Position numbers and translations under genes: made by a program
Notes under the pieces: generated by a model
What the model was told of the DNA's origin: nothing
What the model saw: the letters and a program-made list of their open reading frames with translations, nothing else
The model's database searches: none
Shown here: piece by piece, positions 51,363 through 60,292 of the stretch
Layout of the letters: every line of letters begins with the position of its first letter
Position numbering within the stretch: the first letter of the stretch is position 1
Origin: Henriciella sp.
GTDB taxonomy: Bacteria > Pseudomonadota > Alphaproteobacteria > Caulobacterales > Hyphomonadaceae
Length of the DNA: 61,533 nt
Reading direction: 5' to 3'
Assembly: GCF_029936995.1 (NCBI RefSeq)
Contig: NZ_JAPYRE010000009.1
Location: forward strand, 1 to 61,533

Positions 51363-51457
51363 GCGTAAACTATATCGCTGAAGTTTGAGCGCACAGCTTC
51401 AGGAGCCCGTGATGACGGGCTTGTGGCGTAAACAGTTTTCCGGAAGGTTTAATTGTC

Positions 51458-51531
51458 TGGAGGCCCCGCCCGGAATCGAACCGGGGTACACGGATTTGCA
51501 ATCCGCTGCGTCACCACTCCGCCACAGGGCC
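51458..51531 (-). tRNA. tRNA-Cys (anticodon GCA)
   Basis: 74 bases with encoded CCA. Acceptor GGCCCTG with CGGGGCC (one G-T pair), discriminator T as expected for Cys, anticodon loop TTGCAAA, T-arm CCCCGGTTCGAATCCGGG. A further hairpin, AGCCCGT-GATG-ACGGGCT at 51404-51421, follows its 3' end. Confidence 0.97.
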
Positions 51532-51687
51532 CTCACCAGAGCGAGGCGGACAGATAGCAGCCGCTTTCAATGCTTGCAATCGCCTAAAGCGGCGTTTCTC
51601 ACATATGGTCACATTGCAAGCATCATCACGCTGGGATATTGGCGTCTCACAGGATGAGCCAGACAGCCGGGAAAGGGCAAAGGGGCG

Positions 51688-52341
51688 ATGGACTTTACGA
51701 AGATGCGCCAGATCATGGTGGATTCGCAGATCCGCCCGAATGATGTCACGGAGGCGGAGATCGTCTCTGCCTTTCTGCGTGTGCCACGTGAGGCTTTCGT
51801 GCCAAAGCCCGAGCAGTCGATCGCCTATGCTGAATACGAGATCGAGACGAGTGACGGGCGCGCCCTCTGGACCCCGCGCGATCTCGGCAAGATGATATCC
51901 GAGCTGGAGCCGGAGCCTTCCGATATCGCCCTGGTGATCGGGGCAGGGGCTGGCTATGAGACGGCGCTTCTGGCCCGTCTCGTCGAGACGGTCATCGCGC
52001 TTGAGGATGATGAGGCGCTTGTCGATGAAATGACCACCCGTTTCGGTTCGCTCGGGATTGACCGGGCCGTGGCCGTTCAGGGCGATCTCAAGAAGGGGCT
52101 GCCGGACCAGGGGCCGTTCGACATCATACTCGTCTGCGGCATGATCGAGGAAGCGCCTGAAGCATGGTTCAACCAGCTGGCAGAGGGCGGGCGTCTCGGT
52201 GTGGCTGTGCCTGTCGGCCGGGATCTTGGCCGGGGCCGTGTCTATACAAAATCCGGCGATATTGTTTCTTATCGCGATGCGTTCGATGCCTGTCCGCCCC
52301 GGCTTCCCGGTTTCAGGAAGAAGCCATCCTTCACGTTCTGA
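51688..52341 (+). CDS. Protein-L-isoaspartate O-methyltransferase family protein
   Basis: 217 residues (AAAGGGGCG before the ATG). PCMT-like Rossmann methyltransferase: MVDSQIRPNDVTEAEIVSAF, VPREAFVPK, SAM loop LVIGAGAGYETALLARLV, and IILVCGMIEEAPEAWFNQL. It would repair isoaspartyl damage or methylate another target. The FDI-ILVCGM segment differs from the AAAPxxP of classical Pcm, so true Pcm activity is uncertain. Close to the TolC-PopZ-ValS cluster, an arrangement also seen in Caulobacter as I recall. Confidence 0.85.
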   Translation: MDFTKMRQIMVDSQIRPNDVTEAEIVSAFLRVPREAFVPKPEQSIAYAEYEIETSDGRALWTPRDLGKMISELEPEPSDIALVIGAGAGYETALLARLVETVIALEDDEALVDEMTTRFGSLGIDRAVAVQGDLKKGLPDQGPFDIILVCGMIEEAPEAWFNQLAEGGRLGVAVPVGRDLGRGRVYTKSGDIVSYRDAFDACPPRLPGFRKKPSFTF

Positions 52342-52458
52342 TTCGCAGTGGGTTTCCGCGAAGAGAGCCATTGATCTGAACGCAATTCAGTAAGTGAACA
52401 CTGTTCACTCGCCACTTCTTCATGTTATGACAGCATGATAATAGAGAAGGGGAGCGAG

Positions 52459-53757
52459 ATGAAAAGCGGTTACGCCCTCTATGCTGGCCTGCTGTTTGCG
52501 GCAGCCGCATTTGCCGGTTCGGCCGGTGCAGACACGCTGCGGGATGCCCTGACAGCCGCATGGCTTAACAATCCCGGCCTCGAGCAGGAACGCGATGCCG
52601 CCGATATTGCCGATGAGCGCATAAACCAGGCTCGTGCGCTTCGCCGTCCCAGCGTCGACCTGCTTGGTGGATACGCCTACCAGTCCATCGACTCCAACCG
52701 GCCCTTTGCCTTCAATCTCGGTGACCGGCCGGTCGCTTCCGCGCAGATCGAGACACGCCTTCCCGTTTACACCGGTGGACGCATCAATGCCGGCATCCGC
52801 CAGGCAGAAGCAGGTGCACTGGCTGCGGGCGCACAGCTCGACAGTGCCGGTCAGGCGCTGCTGCTTGATACGGTCACGGCCTATGTCGATATCCTGCGGG
52901 ACAGGGAAGTCATCGGAATTCGGGAAAGCAGCATAGAGCTCCTGTCCGGCCAGCTCGTTCAGTCACGGGACCGGTTCGATGTGGGGGATGTCACGCGCAC
53001 CGATGTTGCGCTTTCCGAGGCCCGTCTCGAAGGAGGACGCGCCCAGCTCGCTGCGGCAGAAGCCCAGCTTGAGGGAAGTCTCGCCGTCTATGGCTTCCTG
53101 ACAGGCCAGGAGCCTGGCCCGCTGGCTCCAGTGCCGCCTGCACCGGACCTGCCGGACAGTTTTGAAGCGGCCCTTGCTGTAGCACTGGAGTCCAATCCGG
53201 ACATCAGGGCCGCCCGGCATGCCGAGCAGGCCGCCCGTGAAGGCGTTGAAGCAGCCCGCGGCGCCTTGCGCCCGGACGTCTCGCTTGTCGCGCGGGCCGG
53301 CGTTGAGGAATATCACACTGAAGGCTTTACCGACACGAGCGTCGTTGCAGGAGCACAGGCGACCATCCCCCTCTATGCAGGGGGCGCGAATACCTCGGCC
53401 CTGCGGGAAGCGCGGCTCTCACGCAGCCAGGCCCGGTCACAGGTCACACAGCTCCAGCGGGGTATCCGCACCCGCATCGCACGGGCCTGGTATGCCCACG
53501 AAGCCGCCCGCCGTGCGGTTGCGGCTTCAGAGCGTCAGGTCGAGGCCGCGGAAATTGCCTATCAGGGCGCACAGGATGAGTTGACTGTCGGCGTGCGCAC
53601 GACCCTCGACGTGCTTGACCAGGAGCAGGAGTTGCTTGAAGCGCGCCTGTCACTGGCGACAGCTGAGCGGGACCGCTACGTCGCAGCCCATCAGTTACTG
53701 GCTGCGATGGGGCAATTGACCCCGGCCCGGCTAGGCCTTTCGGTGCCTGGCAGATGA
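52459..53757 (+). CDS. TolC family outer-membrane channel protein
   Basis: 432 residues from ATG at 52459 (AAGGGGAG ahead; a start at 52435 is less likely). Signal peptide (ALYAGLLFAAAAFAGSAGA). Two internal repeats with DALTAAWLNNPGLEQERDAADIA and AALAVALESNPDIRAARHAEQAA, VFTDTSVVAGAQ-like barrel strands (VAGAQATIPLYAGG) and VGVRTTLDVLDQEQELLEA near the end. It forms the outer-membrane duct for type I secretion or efflux. Next to popZ it occupies the place of the S-layer secretion TolC (RsaF) of Caulobacter. Confidence 0.92.
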   Translation: MKSGYALYAGLLFAAAAFAGSAGADTLRDALTAAWLNNPGLEQERDAADIADERINQARALRRPSVDLLGGYAYQSIDSNRPFAFNLGDRPVASAQIETRLPVYTGGRINAGIRQAEAGALAAGAQLDSAGQALLLDTVTAYVDILRDREVIGIRESSIELLSGQLVQSRDRFDVGDVTRTDVALSEARLEGGRAQLAAAEAQLEGSLAVYGFLTGQEPGPLAPVPPAPDLPDSFEAALAVALESNPDIRAARHAEQAAREGVEAARGALRPDVSLVARAGVEEYHTEGFTDTSVVAGAQATIPLYAGGANTSALREARLSRSQARSQVTQLQRGIRTRIARAWYAHEAARRAVAASERQVEAAEIAYQGAQDELTVGVRTTLDVLDQEQELLEARLSLATAERDRYVAAHQLLAAMGQLTPARLGLSVPGR

Positions 53758-53854
53758 AGTGAGGTGCACAGCTGCGGCGAATCCGGCATAACATCTCATT
53801 AACCGACGCAATATAGCCCGTCAGACAAGACATTATTACCTTCTGGAGCTGGGA

Positions 53855-54739
53855 ATGGCCGAAAAAGCGCAAGAAGAACCAACCATGGAGGAAATCCTCG
53901 CCTCCATCAGGAAGATCATCTCTGACGAAGGCGGTGACGCAACTCAGGAAACTTCTGCTCAGGCGAATGAAGGGTCCGAGCCGGCCAATTCTGAGCCGAC
54001 GTCTGTTTCCGTCAGCATGACGGATGATGACGATTTTGACGATCTCTCGCTGGATGATGTCATCGAGAAGACGGGCGGAGATGTCGAATCGCTCGGCCGG
54101 GACAGCGGCGATGATCTCGATCCCATTAGCGGGATGCAGCCCGAGACACAGGTGTCTGCCGAACCGGGCGCGTCGATGTTCGACGATACCGACGATTCCA
54201 GCGATATGCTTCACCTGGGTGAAAGCCAGAAGATTCATGAGGACACGTCTGGCGATCTCGAAGACTTCGATTTCGGCACAGGCGATGACGGCATGGACAG
54301 CTTCATGGAGCCCGCCGAGGAGGAGGTTGCCTCCTTCGATGAGCCGTCTGCAGACTGGGATACGGGACTGCCGGAAACCCCGGAAGCTGTCGAGCCCACC
54401 ACTGTGGTACCCGAGCCTGAGCCCGTTCATGAACCCGAGCCTGCAGCTGCGGCCCCACAGCCTGAGCCGTCATATGCCTCAGCAACCCAGACAGCCGCCC
54501 GCTCAAGCGATGGCCTGACCGACGAGCGGATCGCGGGTGCGGCGGCCAGCGCGCTTGGCAAGCTGATGGTCAAGCAGTCGCGTACCGAAGAGGATGAAGG
54601 CGACCCGAATACGCTTGAAGGGCTGCTCAAGGAAATGCTGCGGCCGATGATCAAGGAATGGCTCGACGCCAACCTGCCGGCGATCGTCGAGCGCAAGGTG
54701 GAAGAAGAAGTACAGCGTATCGCCCGCATGGCGCGCTAG
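53855..54739 (+). CDS. popZ: PopZ-like polar organising protein (DUF2497)
   Basis: 294 residues. N-terminal helix PTMEEILASIRKIISDE (9-25), a long acidic Pro/Glu/Asp-rich disordered middle (30-215), and a conserved helical C-terminus (TLEGLLKEMLRPMIKEWLDA, NLPAIVERKVEEEVQRIAR). This is the three-part layout of PopZ, which forms a polar condensate that anchors the ParB-origin and cell-cycle kinases. The middle region is longer than in Caulobacter PopZ (177 residues). It sits between TolC and ValS genes, as in Caulobacter. Confidence 0.9.
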   Translation: MAEKAQEEPTMEEILASIRKIISDEGGDATQETSAQANEGSEPANSEPTSVSVSMTDDDDFDDLSLDDVIEKTGGDVESLGRDSGDDLDPISGMQPETQVSAEPGASMFDDTDDSSDMLHLGESQKIHEDTSGDLEDFDFGTGDDGMDSFMEPAEEEVASFDEPSADWDTGLPETPEAVEPTTVVPEPEPVHEPEPAAAAPQPEPSYASATQTAARSSDGLTDERIAGAAASALGKLMVKQSRTEEDEGDPNTLEGLLKEMLRPMIKEWLDANLPAIVERKVEEEVQRIARMAR

Positions 54740-54768
54740 ACCCTCGTTCCAACCTTGATATAGAGACG

Positions 54769-54800
54769 AGGCGCGCCCGCAACGGCGCGCCTTTTGTTTG
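54769..54800 (+). terminator. Rho-independent terminator after popZ
   Basis: AGGCGCGCC (54769-54777) pairs with GGCGCGCCT (54784-54792) across a 6-base loop and is followed by TTTGTTTG. It lies 30 bases after the popZ stop and 29 before valS, so valS needs either readthrough or a promoter overlapping this region. Confidence 0.75.
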
Positions 54801-54828
54801 TGACTACTGATGATGGACTGACTTCAAA

Positions 54829-57588
54829 ATGCTCGATCAACGCTTCGATCCGCAGGGCGCCGAGGGGCGCATCTATGAGCGCTGGGAGGAAGCAGGCTGC
54901 TTCCGGCCATCTGGCGATACGAGCGCTGAGGCCTATTCCATCGTTATCCCGCCACCCAACGTCACCGGCGTGCTGCACATGGGCCATGCGCTCAACAACA
55001 CGCTTCAGGACGTGCTGGTCCGTTTCGAGCGTATGCGCGGCAAGAATGTCCGCTGGCAGCCGGGCACCGATCATGCCGGGATTGCCACGCAGATGGTGGT
55101 CGAACGCCAGCTTGCTGCCGATGGCAAGAATGAGAGCCGCGCCAGCCTTGGCCGCGAGAACTTCATTGAGCGTGTCTGGCAATGGAAAGAGCAGTCCGGC
55201 GGCCAGATCATCAACCAGCTCAAACGTCTCGGTGCTTCCTGCGACTGGGAAAATGAGCGCTTCACCATGGGCAAGCGTGATGACCCGTCTGACCAGATGC
55301 AGGCGGCTGTCCGCAAGGTCTTTGTCGATCTATATGAGCAGGGCCTTATCTATCGCGACAAGCGGCTGGTGAACTGGGATCCGCATTTCCAGACCGCTAT
55401 TTCCGATCTCGAGGTCGAGCAGAAGGAAGTCCAGGGCAAGTTCTGGCACCTGCGCTATCCGCTGGCCGACGGCGTGACCTATGAACACCCGCTCAAGGAC
55501 GAGGACGGCAATGTCACCGGCCACGAGACGCGCGACTATATCGTCGTCGCCACGACCCGGCCGGAGACCATGCTGGGTGATACCGGCGTCGCCGTTCACC
55601 CCGATGATGAGCGCTATGCGCCGCTGGTCGGCAAGTTTGTGGACCTGCCGATCGTCAACCGCCGCATCCCGATCGTCGCGGATGAACACGCCGATCCGGA
55701 GAAGGGCTCCGGCGCTGTGAAGATCACGCCTGCGCATGACTTCAACGACTTCCAGGTCGGTGAGCGCGCGGGCCTTCCGCGTCTGAACATTCTCGATTCG
55801 GTGGCCGCCATCGTCGAGGGTGCAGAGGCCGACGCAGCCGCCATCCCGGCAGGTTATCGCGGGCTTGACCGTTTCGCCGCGCGCAAGAAGGTAGAGGAAG
55901 ATTTCGAGGCGCTCGAATTGCTGGTTGAGATCGAGGACATGAAGGTCGAGCAGCCTTTCGGGGACCGTTCCGGCGTCGTCATTGAGCCGTGGCTCACCGA
56001 CCAGTGGTATGTGAACGCCGAGGAGCTTGCCAGGCCCGCCATCGCCGCAGTGCGTGAAGGCAAGACGAAGTTCGTGCCGGAGAACTGGACGAAAACCTAT
56101 TATAACTGGATGGACAACATCCAGCCCTGGTGCATCTCCCGCCAGTTGTGGTGGGGCCACCGCATCCCGTGCTGGTATGCCGATGATGGCGAGTATTTCG
56201 TTGCCGAAGATGAAGTGAAGGCTAAGGCCAAGGCCCAGAACTATTACGGCCACCCGATCAATCTCCGCCAGGACGAGGATGTCCTTGACACCTGGTTCTC
56301 TTCCGCGCTCTGGCCCTTCTCGACGCAGGGCTGGCCGGAAGACACAGAAGCGCTGAAGCAGTATTACCCGACCAGCGTGCTCGTCACCGCGTTCGACATC
56401 ATCTTTTTCTGGGTCGCCCGGATGATGATGATGGGCATTCACTTCATGGACGAAGTGCCCTTCCACGATGTCTACATTCACGCCCTCGTTCTCGACGAGA
56501 AGGGCCAAAAGATGTCGAAGTCCAAGGGCAATGCCATGGACCCGCTGGAGCTTGTCGACAATTACGGTGCCGACGCCCTGCGCTTTACCTTCGCGCGGCA
56601 GGCCGCACAGGGGCGCAATATCCGCCTCTCGCCGCAGGCTGTCGAAGGCTATCGCAACTTCACGACCAAGCTCTGGAACGCGGCCCGCTTTGCGGAAATG
56701 AACGAATGCGAGTTCGGCCACGATCTCAAGCCTGGTGACCTTAAGCTCCCGCTTAACCGCTGGATTGCTGCCGAGCTCTCCAAAGCCGAGAAGGCTGTCA
56801 CTGCTGGGCTTGAATCCTACAAGTTCAACGAGGCCGCCGACGCGCTCTACCAGTTCATCTGGAACGTGCTCTGTGACTGGTACATCGAGCTTATCAAGCC
56901 GGTCATGAATGGCGAGGATGAGGCGGCGAAGGCCGAGACCCGCAAGGCCTGTGGCTGGGTGATCGACCAGACGCTGAAGCTGCTGCACCCGTTTGCGCCC
57001 TTCGTCACCGAAGCCCTCTGGGAGCAGACCGAGCAGGCCGGACGCAAACGCCCCGGCTTCGTGATGCTTCAGGACTGGCCGGCCTTTGGTGATGCCTGGG
57101 ACGATGCAGACGCTGAAGCCGAGCTTGGCTGGGTGCTGGAGAAGGTCTCCGAAATCCGTTCCACACGTGCCGTCCTGAACGTGCCCGCCGGCTCGCAGGT
57201 GCCTGCTGCACTGGTCGGCGCCTCCGAGACCGTGAAGGGCTGGGCGAAAGAGAATGAGACCCCGATCCGCCAGCTCGCCCGCCTGTCGGAGCTGAAACTG
57301 CTGGATGAAAAGCCCGCCCGCGCGGTGACCATCGCGTCGGGCGAGGAAACCATCGCGCTTGAAATCCTCGAATTCATCGACCCGGCAGCAGAAATCGCCC
57401 GGCTCGACAAGGAAATGGCCAAACTCGAAAAGGATATTGGCGGGACTGAGAAAAAGCTCGCTAATGAGAATTTTGTTGCCAAGGCACCGCCTGAAATCGT
57501 GGAAGAAAACCGCGAGCGGATCAGGGACTGGTCGGCCACCCTTGCAAAACTCACCTCGGCGCGGGAACAATTGGCCTCACTCAGCTAG
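54829..57588 (+). CDS. valS: Valine--tRNA ligase
   Basis: 919 residues, full length. HIGH-equivalent HMGH at 50-53 in PNVTGVLHMGHAL, editing-domain TTRPETMLGDTGVAVHP, KMSKS at 561-565, the DALRFTFARQAAQGRNI motif, anticodon-binding helical domain and a C-terminal coiled coil (EIARLDKEMAKLEKDI). Charges tRNA-Val and edits Thr. Confidence 0.99.
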   Translation: MLDQRFDPQGAEGRIYERWEEAGCFRPSGDTSAEAYSIVIPPPNVTGVLHMGHALNNTLQDVLVRFERMRGKNVRWQPGTDHAGIATQMVVERQLAADGKNESRASLGRENFIERVWQWKEQSGGQIINQLKRLGASCDWENERFTMGKRDDPSDQMQAAVRKVFVDLYEQGLIYRDKRLVNWDPHFQTAISDLEVEQKEVQGKFWHLRYPLADGVTYEHPLKDEDGNVTGHETRDYIVVATTRPETMLGDTGVAVHPDDERYAPLVGKFVDLPIVNRRIPIVADEHADPEKGSGAVKITPAHDFNDFQVGERAGLPRLNILDSVAAIVEGAEADAAAIPAGYRGLDRFAARKKVEEDFEALELLVEIEDMKVEQPFGDRSGVVIEPWLTDQWYVNAEELARPAIAAVREGKTKFVPENWTKTYYNWMDNIQPWCISRQLWWGHRIPCWYADDGEYFVAEDEVKAKAKAQNYYGHPINLRQDEDVLDTWFSSALWPFSTQGWPEDTEALKQYYPTSVLVTAFDIIFFWVARMMMMGIHFMDEVPFHDVYIHALVLDEKGQKMSKSKGNAMDPLELVDNYGADALRFTFARQAAQGRNIRLSPQAVEGYRNFTTKLWNAARFAEMNECEFGHDLKPGDLKLPLNRWIAAELSKAEKAVTAGLESYKFNEAADALYQFIWNVLCDWYIELIKPVMNGEDEAAKAETRKACGWVIDQTLKLLHPFAPFVTEALWEQTEQAGRKRPGFVMLQDWPAFGDAWDDADAEAELGWVLEKVSEIRSTRAVLNVPAGSQVPAALVGASETVKGWAKENETPIRQLARLSELKLLDEKPARAVTIASGEETIALEILEFIDPAAEIARLDKEMAKLEKDIGGTEKKLANENFVAKAPPEIVEENRERIRDWSATLAKLTSAREQLASLS

Positions 57589-57603
57589 TTTCTGGAGGCT
57601 CAA

Positions 57604-58605
57604 TTGACCCGCGCGCTATTTGGATTTCTGCTTTCGCTTATGATTGTCTCAACCGGGCCGGTTGCCCACGCCCAGACAGAAAGCGAGACGCCCGAATGGC
57701 GCATTGTCATTCATGGCGGGGCAGGCGTCATCACGCGTGACAAGCTCACAGATGAGCAGGAAGCCGCCTACAACGCCGCGCTTGAAGTCTCCCTCAAGGC
57801 AGGCAGCGATGTGCTGCGTGAGGGTGGCAGTGCGGTGGACGCTGTCCAGGCTGCCGTTCTAACAATGGAAGACGATGCGCTGTTCAATTCAGGCCATGGG
57901 GCGGTCATGACGGCAGCGCATGAGCATGAGCTGGATGCCTCCATCATGGACGGGAAAAACCGCGATGCCGGGTCTGTGGCAGGCGTGAAACACGTGAAGA
58001 ACCCGATTCTCGCGGCCCGCGCCGTCATGGACCAGTCCGAACATGTGATGTTCGCCGGGCAGGGCGCTGACGATTTCGCAGAATCCGTCGGGCTTGAGAC
58101 GGTCGAGAATTCCTATTTTACGACAGAACGGCGCAAGAAGGCGCTGGAGCGGGTTCTGGATACGCAAAGTCGCGAAGATGCCGACCGGCACGGTACCGTT
58201 GGTGCGGTCGCGCTCGACAAGGATGGCAATATCGCTGCGGCAACGACGACCGGCGGCATGACAGCCAAGGCACCGGGCCGTATCGGCGATTCCCCGCTCA
58301 TCGGCGCGGCGACCTATGCCCAGAACGATGTTTGCGCCGTTTCGGCCACCGGCCACGGCGAGTATTTCATCCGCGTCGGCGTTGCCAAGACGATCTGTAC
58401 CCGTGTTGAACTGGCCGGTGACAGCATTGCCGGGGCCGCAGAGAATGCACTTGGTCAGGTCGCAGAGCTCGGCGGAGATGGCGGTGTTATCGTCATGGGC
58501 GGTGACGGCCAGTACGCTTACGTCTTCAATACGGCCGGCATGTATCGCGGTATGAGCGATTCCACGGGCGCGATGGAAACAGCGATTTTCGAGGCTGAAG
58601 ACTAG
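57604..58605 (+). CDS. Exported isoaspartyl peptidase/L-asparaginase (Ntn hydrolase)
   Basis: 333 residues from a TTG start with a good TGGAGG. Signal peptide (FGFLLSLMIVSTGPVAHAQ). Plant-type asparaginase: WRIVIHGGAGVI, the GSAVDAVQAAVLTMEDD stretch, and the self-cleavage site HG|TVGAVAL with nucleophile Thr198, followed by TTTGGMTAKAPGRIGDSPL. It matures into two subunits and hydrolyses isoaspartyl dipeptides or asparagine, probably in the periplasm. The glycine of the active-site GT and the GG-x-T loop are present. Confidence 0.93.
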   Translation: MTRALFGFLLSLMIVSTGPVAHAQTESETPEWRIVIHGGAGVITRDKLTDEQEAAYNAALEVSLKAGSDVLREGGSAVDAVQAAVLTMEDDALFNSGHGAVMTAAHEHELDASIMDGKNRDAGSVAGVKHVKNPILAARAVMDQSEHVMFAGQGADDFAESVGLETVENSYFTTERRKKALERVLDTQSREDADRHGTVGAVALDKDGNIAAATTTGGMTAKAPGRIGDSPLIGAATYAQNDVCAVSATGHGEYFIRVGVAKTICTRVELAGDSIAGAAENALGQVAELGGDGGVIVMGGDGQYAYVFNTAGMYRGMSDSTGAMETAIFEAED

Positions 58606-58618
58606 AGGGAGACACCTG

Positions 58619-59560
58619 ATGAAGAAGGTCGGGCTCGGTCGCACAGGCGCAGAGATCGCGCCGCTTGTCTTCGGCGGGAATGTCTTCGGCTGGACGGCTG
58701 ATGAGCCGACGAGTTTTGAACTGCTCGACGCCTTTCTTGATCGTGGTTTCAATGCTGTCGACAGCGCCAATATCTACACCCGTTTCATTCCCGGCAATCA
58801 GGGCGGGGAGTCCGAGACGGTCATTGGCAACTGGCTCGCCAGCCGCAAGCGCCGTGAAGATCTGTTTCTCATCACCAAGGTTGGTGGCGATATGGGAGAC
58901 GGCAAGCAGGGTCTGAAAGCTGACCAGATCGTCGCGCGCTGTGAGGAGTCGCTTAAACGCCTGAAGACAGATTACATAGATCTCTACTTCTCCCATTTTC
59001 CTGATCCGGACACACCTATCGGGGAAACTCTGGAAGGCCATTATCGTCTCGTAAAGGACGGCAAGGTGCGGTTCGTCGGCGGGTCGAACTATGATGCCAG
59101 CCAGCTCAAACAGGCGCTCGAGGCCGGCCGGGAAGAAGGCCGCGCCACCTATGATGTGCTCCAGCCGCACTACAACCTGATGACGCGCGATGCCTTCGAA
59201 GGCGATCTGGAAGCCCTCTGCTTCGATGAGAATCTCGGTGTCATTCCGTATTTCGCCCTCGCCATGGGCTTTCTGACGGGCAAGTACCGGAGTAAGGCCG
59301 ATCTCGACAAGAGCCCGCGCGGGCGGCGTATGGCGGACTGGTTTACAGACCGGAACATGGCACTGCTTGGCGCGATGGAGGAGGTCGCCCATGCCCATGA
59401 CGCGACGATGGCGCAGGTGGCGCTCGCCTGGCTGATGGCGAAACCGTCGGTCACCGCGCCTATCGCCAGCGCGACGAAGATGGACCAGTTGAACGACATC
59501 ATGGGCGCCGCCGAGCTGCGCCTGTCCGCAGAAGAGATGACCAAGCTTGATGCCGCCTGA
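58619..59560 (+). CDS. Aldo/keto reductase
   Basis: 313 residues. (beta/alpha)8 AKR: NVFGWTADEPTSFELLDAFL, catalytic Asp48 and Tyr53 (DSANIYTRF), Lys in LFLITKVGGDMG, and His in LYFSHFPDPDTPIGETL, with the C-terminal TAPIASATKMDQLNDI NADPH motif. NADPH-dependent reductase of unknown carbonyl substrate. It follows the asparaginase by 13 bases, probably in one transcript. Confidence 0.93.
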   Translation: MKKVGLGRTGAEIAPLVFGGNVFGWTADEPTSFELLDAFLDRGFNAVDSANIYTRFIPGNQGGESETVIGNWLASRKRREDLFLITKVGGDMGDGKQGLKADQIVARCEESLKRLKTDYIDLYFSHFPDPDTPIGETLEGHYRLVKDGKVRFVGGSNYDASQLKQALEAGREEGRATYDVLQPHYNLMTRDAFEGDLEALCFDENLGVIPYFALAMGFLTGKYRSKADLDKSPRGRRMADWFTDRNMALLGAMEEVAHAHDATMAQVALAWLMAKPSVTAPIASATKMDQLNDIMGAAELRLSAEEMTKLDAA

Positions 59561-60089
59561 AGCCAGAACCGGCGATTTTATCCTGCGTGATGCCACGCCA
59601 GACGATCTTGATGCGCTGGTCGCGCTCTCGCGCAAGACGTTCACCGACAAGTTCGGCCATATCTACAGACCAGAAGATCTCGCGATCTTTCTGGAGGAAG
59701 ATCATGGACCGGGCTTCTATGAGCAGGTTCTGGTAAAGCCGGATACGCTGGTGCGCGTTGCTGAAACCGGGACCGGCAGTCTCGGTGCTTATCTCGTCTG
59801 TGGCCCGCTGACCCTGCCAGCTGAGGACCCGGCCCCCGGCGCGGTCGAACTCAAGCGTCTCTATGTTGATGCACCCTTACAGGGCAGGGGGCTTGGCAGC
59901 CGTTTCACAGATGAGGCGTTCGGCTGGGCGAGGGCGAAACAGGCCGGCGAAATGTATCTCAGCGTCTTCTCGGAGAATTATGGCGCGCAACGGCTGTATG
60001 ATCGCCTCGGCTTCGAGAAGATCGCAGAATTCTGGTTTCCGGTTGGCGAGCACCGTGATCTCGAATTCCTGATGCGCAAGACCTTCTGA
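59550..60089 (+). CDS. GNAT family N-acetyltransferase
   Basis: 179 residues from ATG at 59550, overlapping the AKR stop by 11 bases. GNAT fold: FILRDATPDDLDALVALSRKTF, VELKRLYVDAPLQGRGLGSRF with the acetyl-CoA P-loop QGRGLGS, and YLSVFSENYGAQRLYDRLGF. Transfers an acetyl group to an amine; substrate unknown. The 203 bases that follow (60090-60292) hold no visible gene. Confidence 0.9.
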   Translation: MPPEARTGDFILRDATPDDLDALVALSRKTFTDKFGHIYRPEDLAIFLEEDHGPGFYEQVLVKPDTLVRVAETGTGSLGAYLVCGPLTLPAEDPAPGAVELKRLYVDAPLQGRGLGSRFTDEAFGWARAKQAGEMYLSVFSENYGAQRLYDRLGFEKIAEFWFPVGEHRDLEFLMRKTF

Positions 60090-60292
60090 TCCAGGGTTAG
60101 TGTCATCCATGGCCTGATTCTGACCCACTGGTGTACCGTCACCACACCACCGTCACACCATAAAAAGCATGCCTGTATCCGACTCTATCCGGTCTGATGT
60201 TTTTGGGGCAAAATCTTGCGCAAACCCCTAGCCCGAGATGCATCTGCGCCCTATGCAGGCCCTTGAAGTCAAGAAGAATGGAAGAAGCTGCC

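Noticed and set aside
55330..57570. A 746-residue open frame opposite valS
   Set aside because: Antisense to a fully conserved synthetase; composition is His/Arg/Val-rich as expected for a shadow frame.
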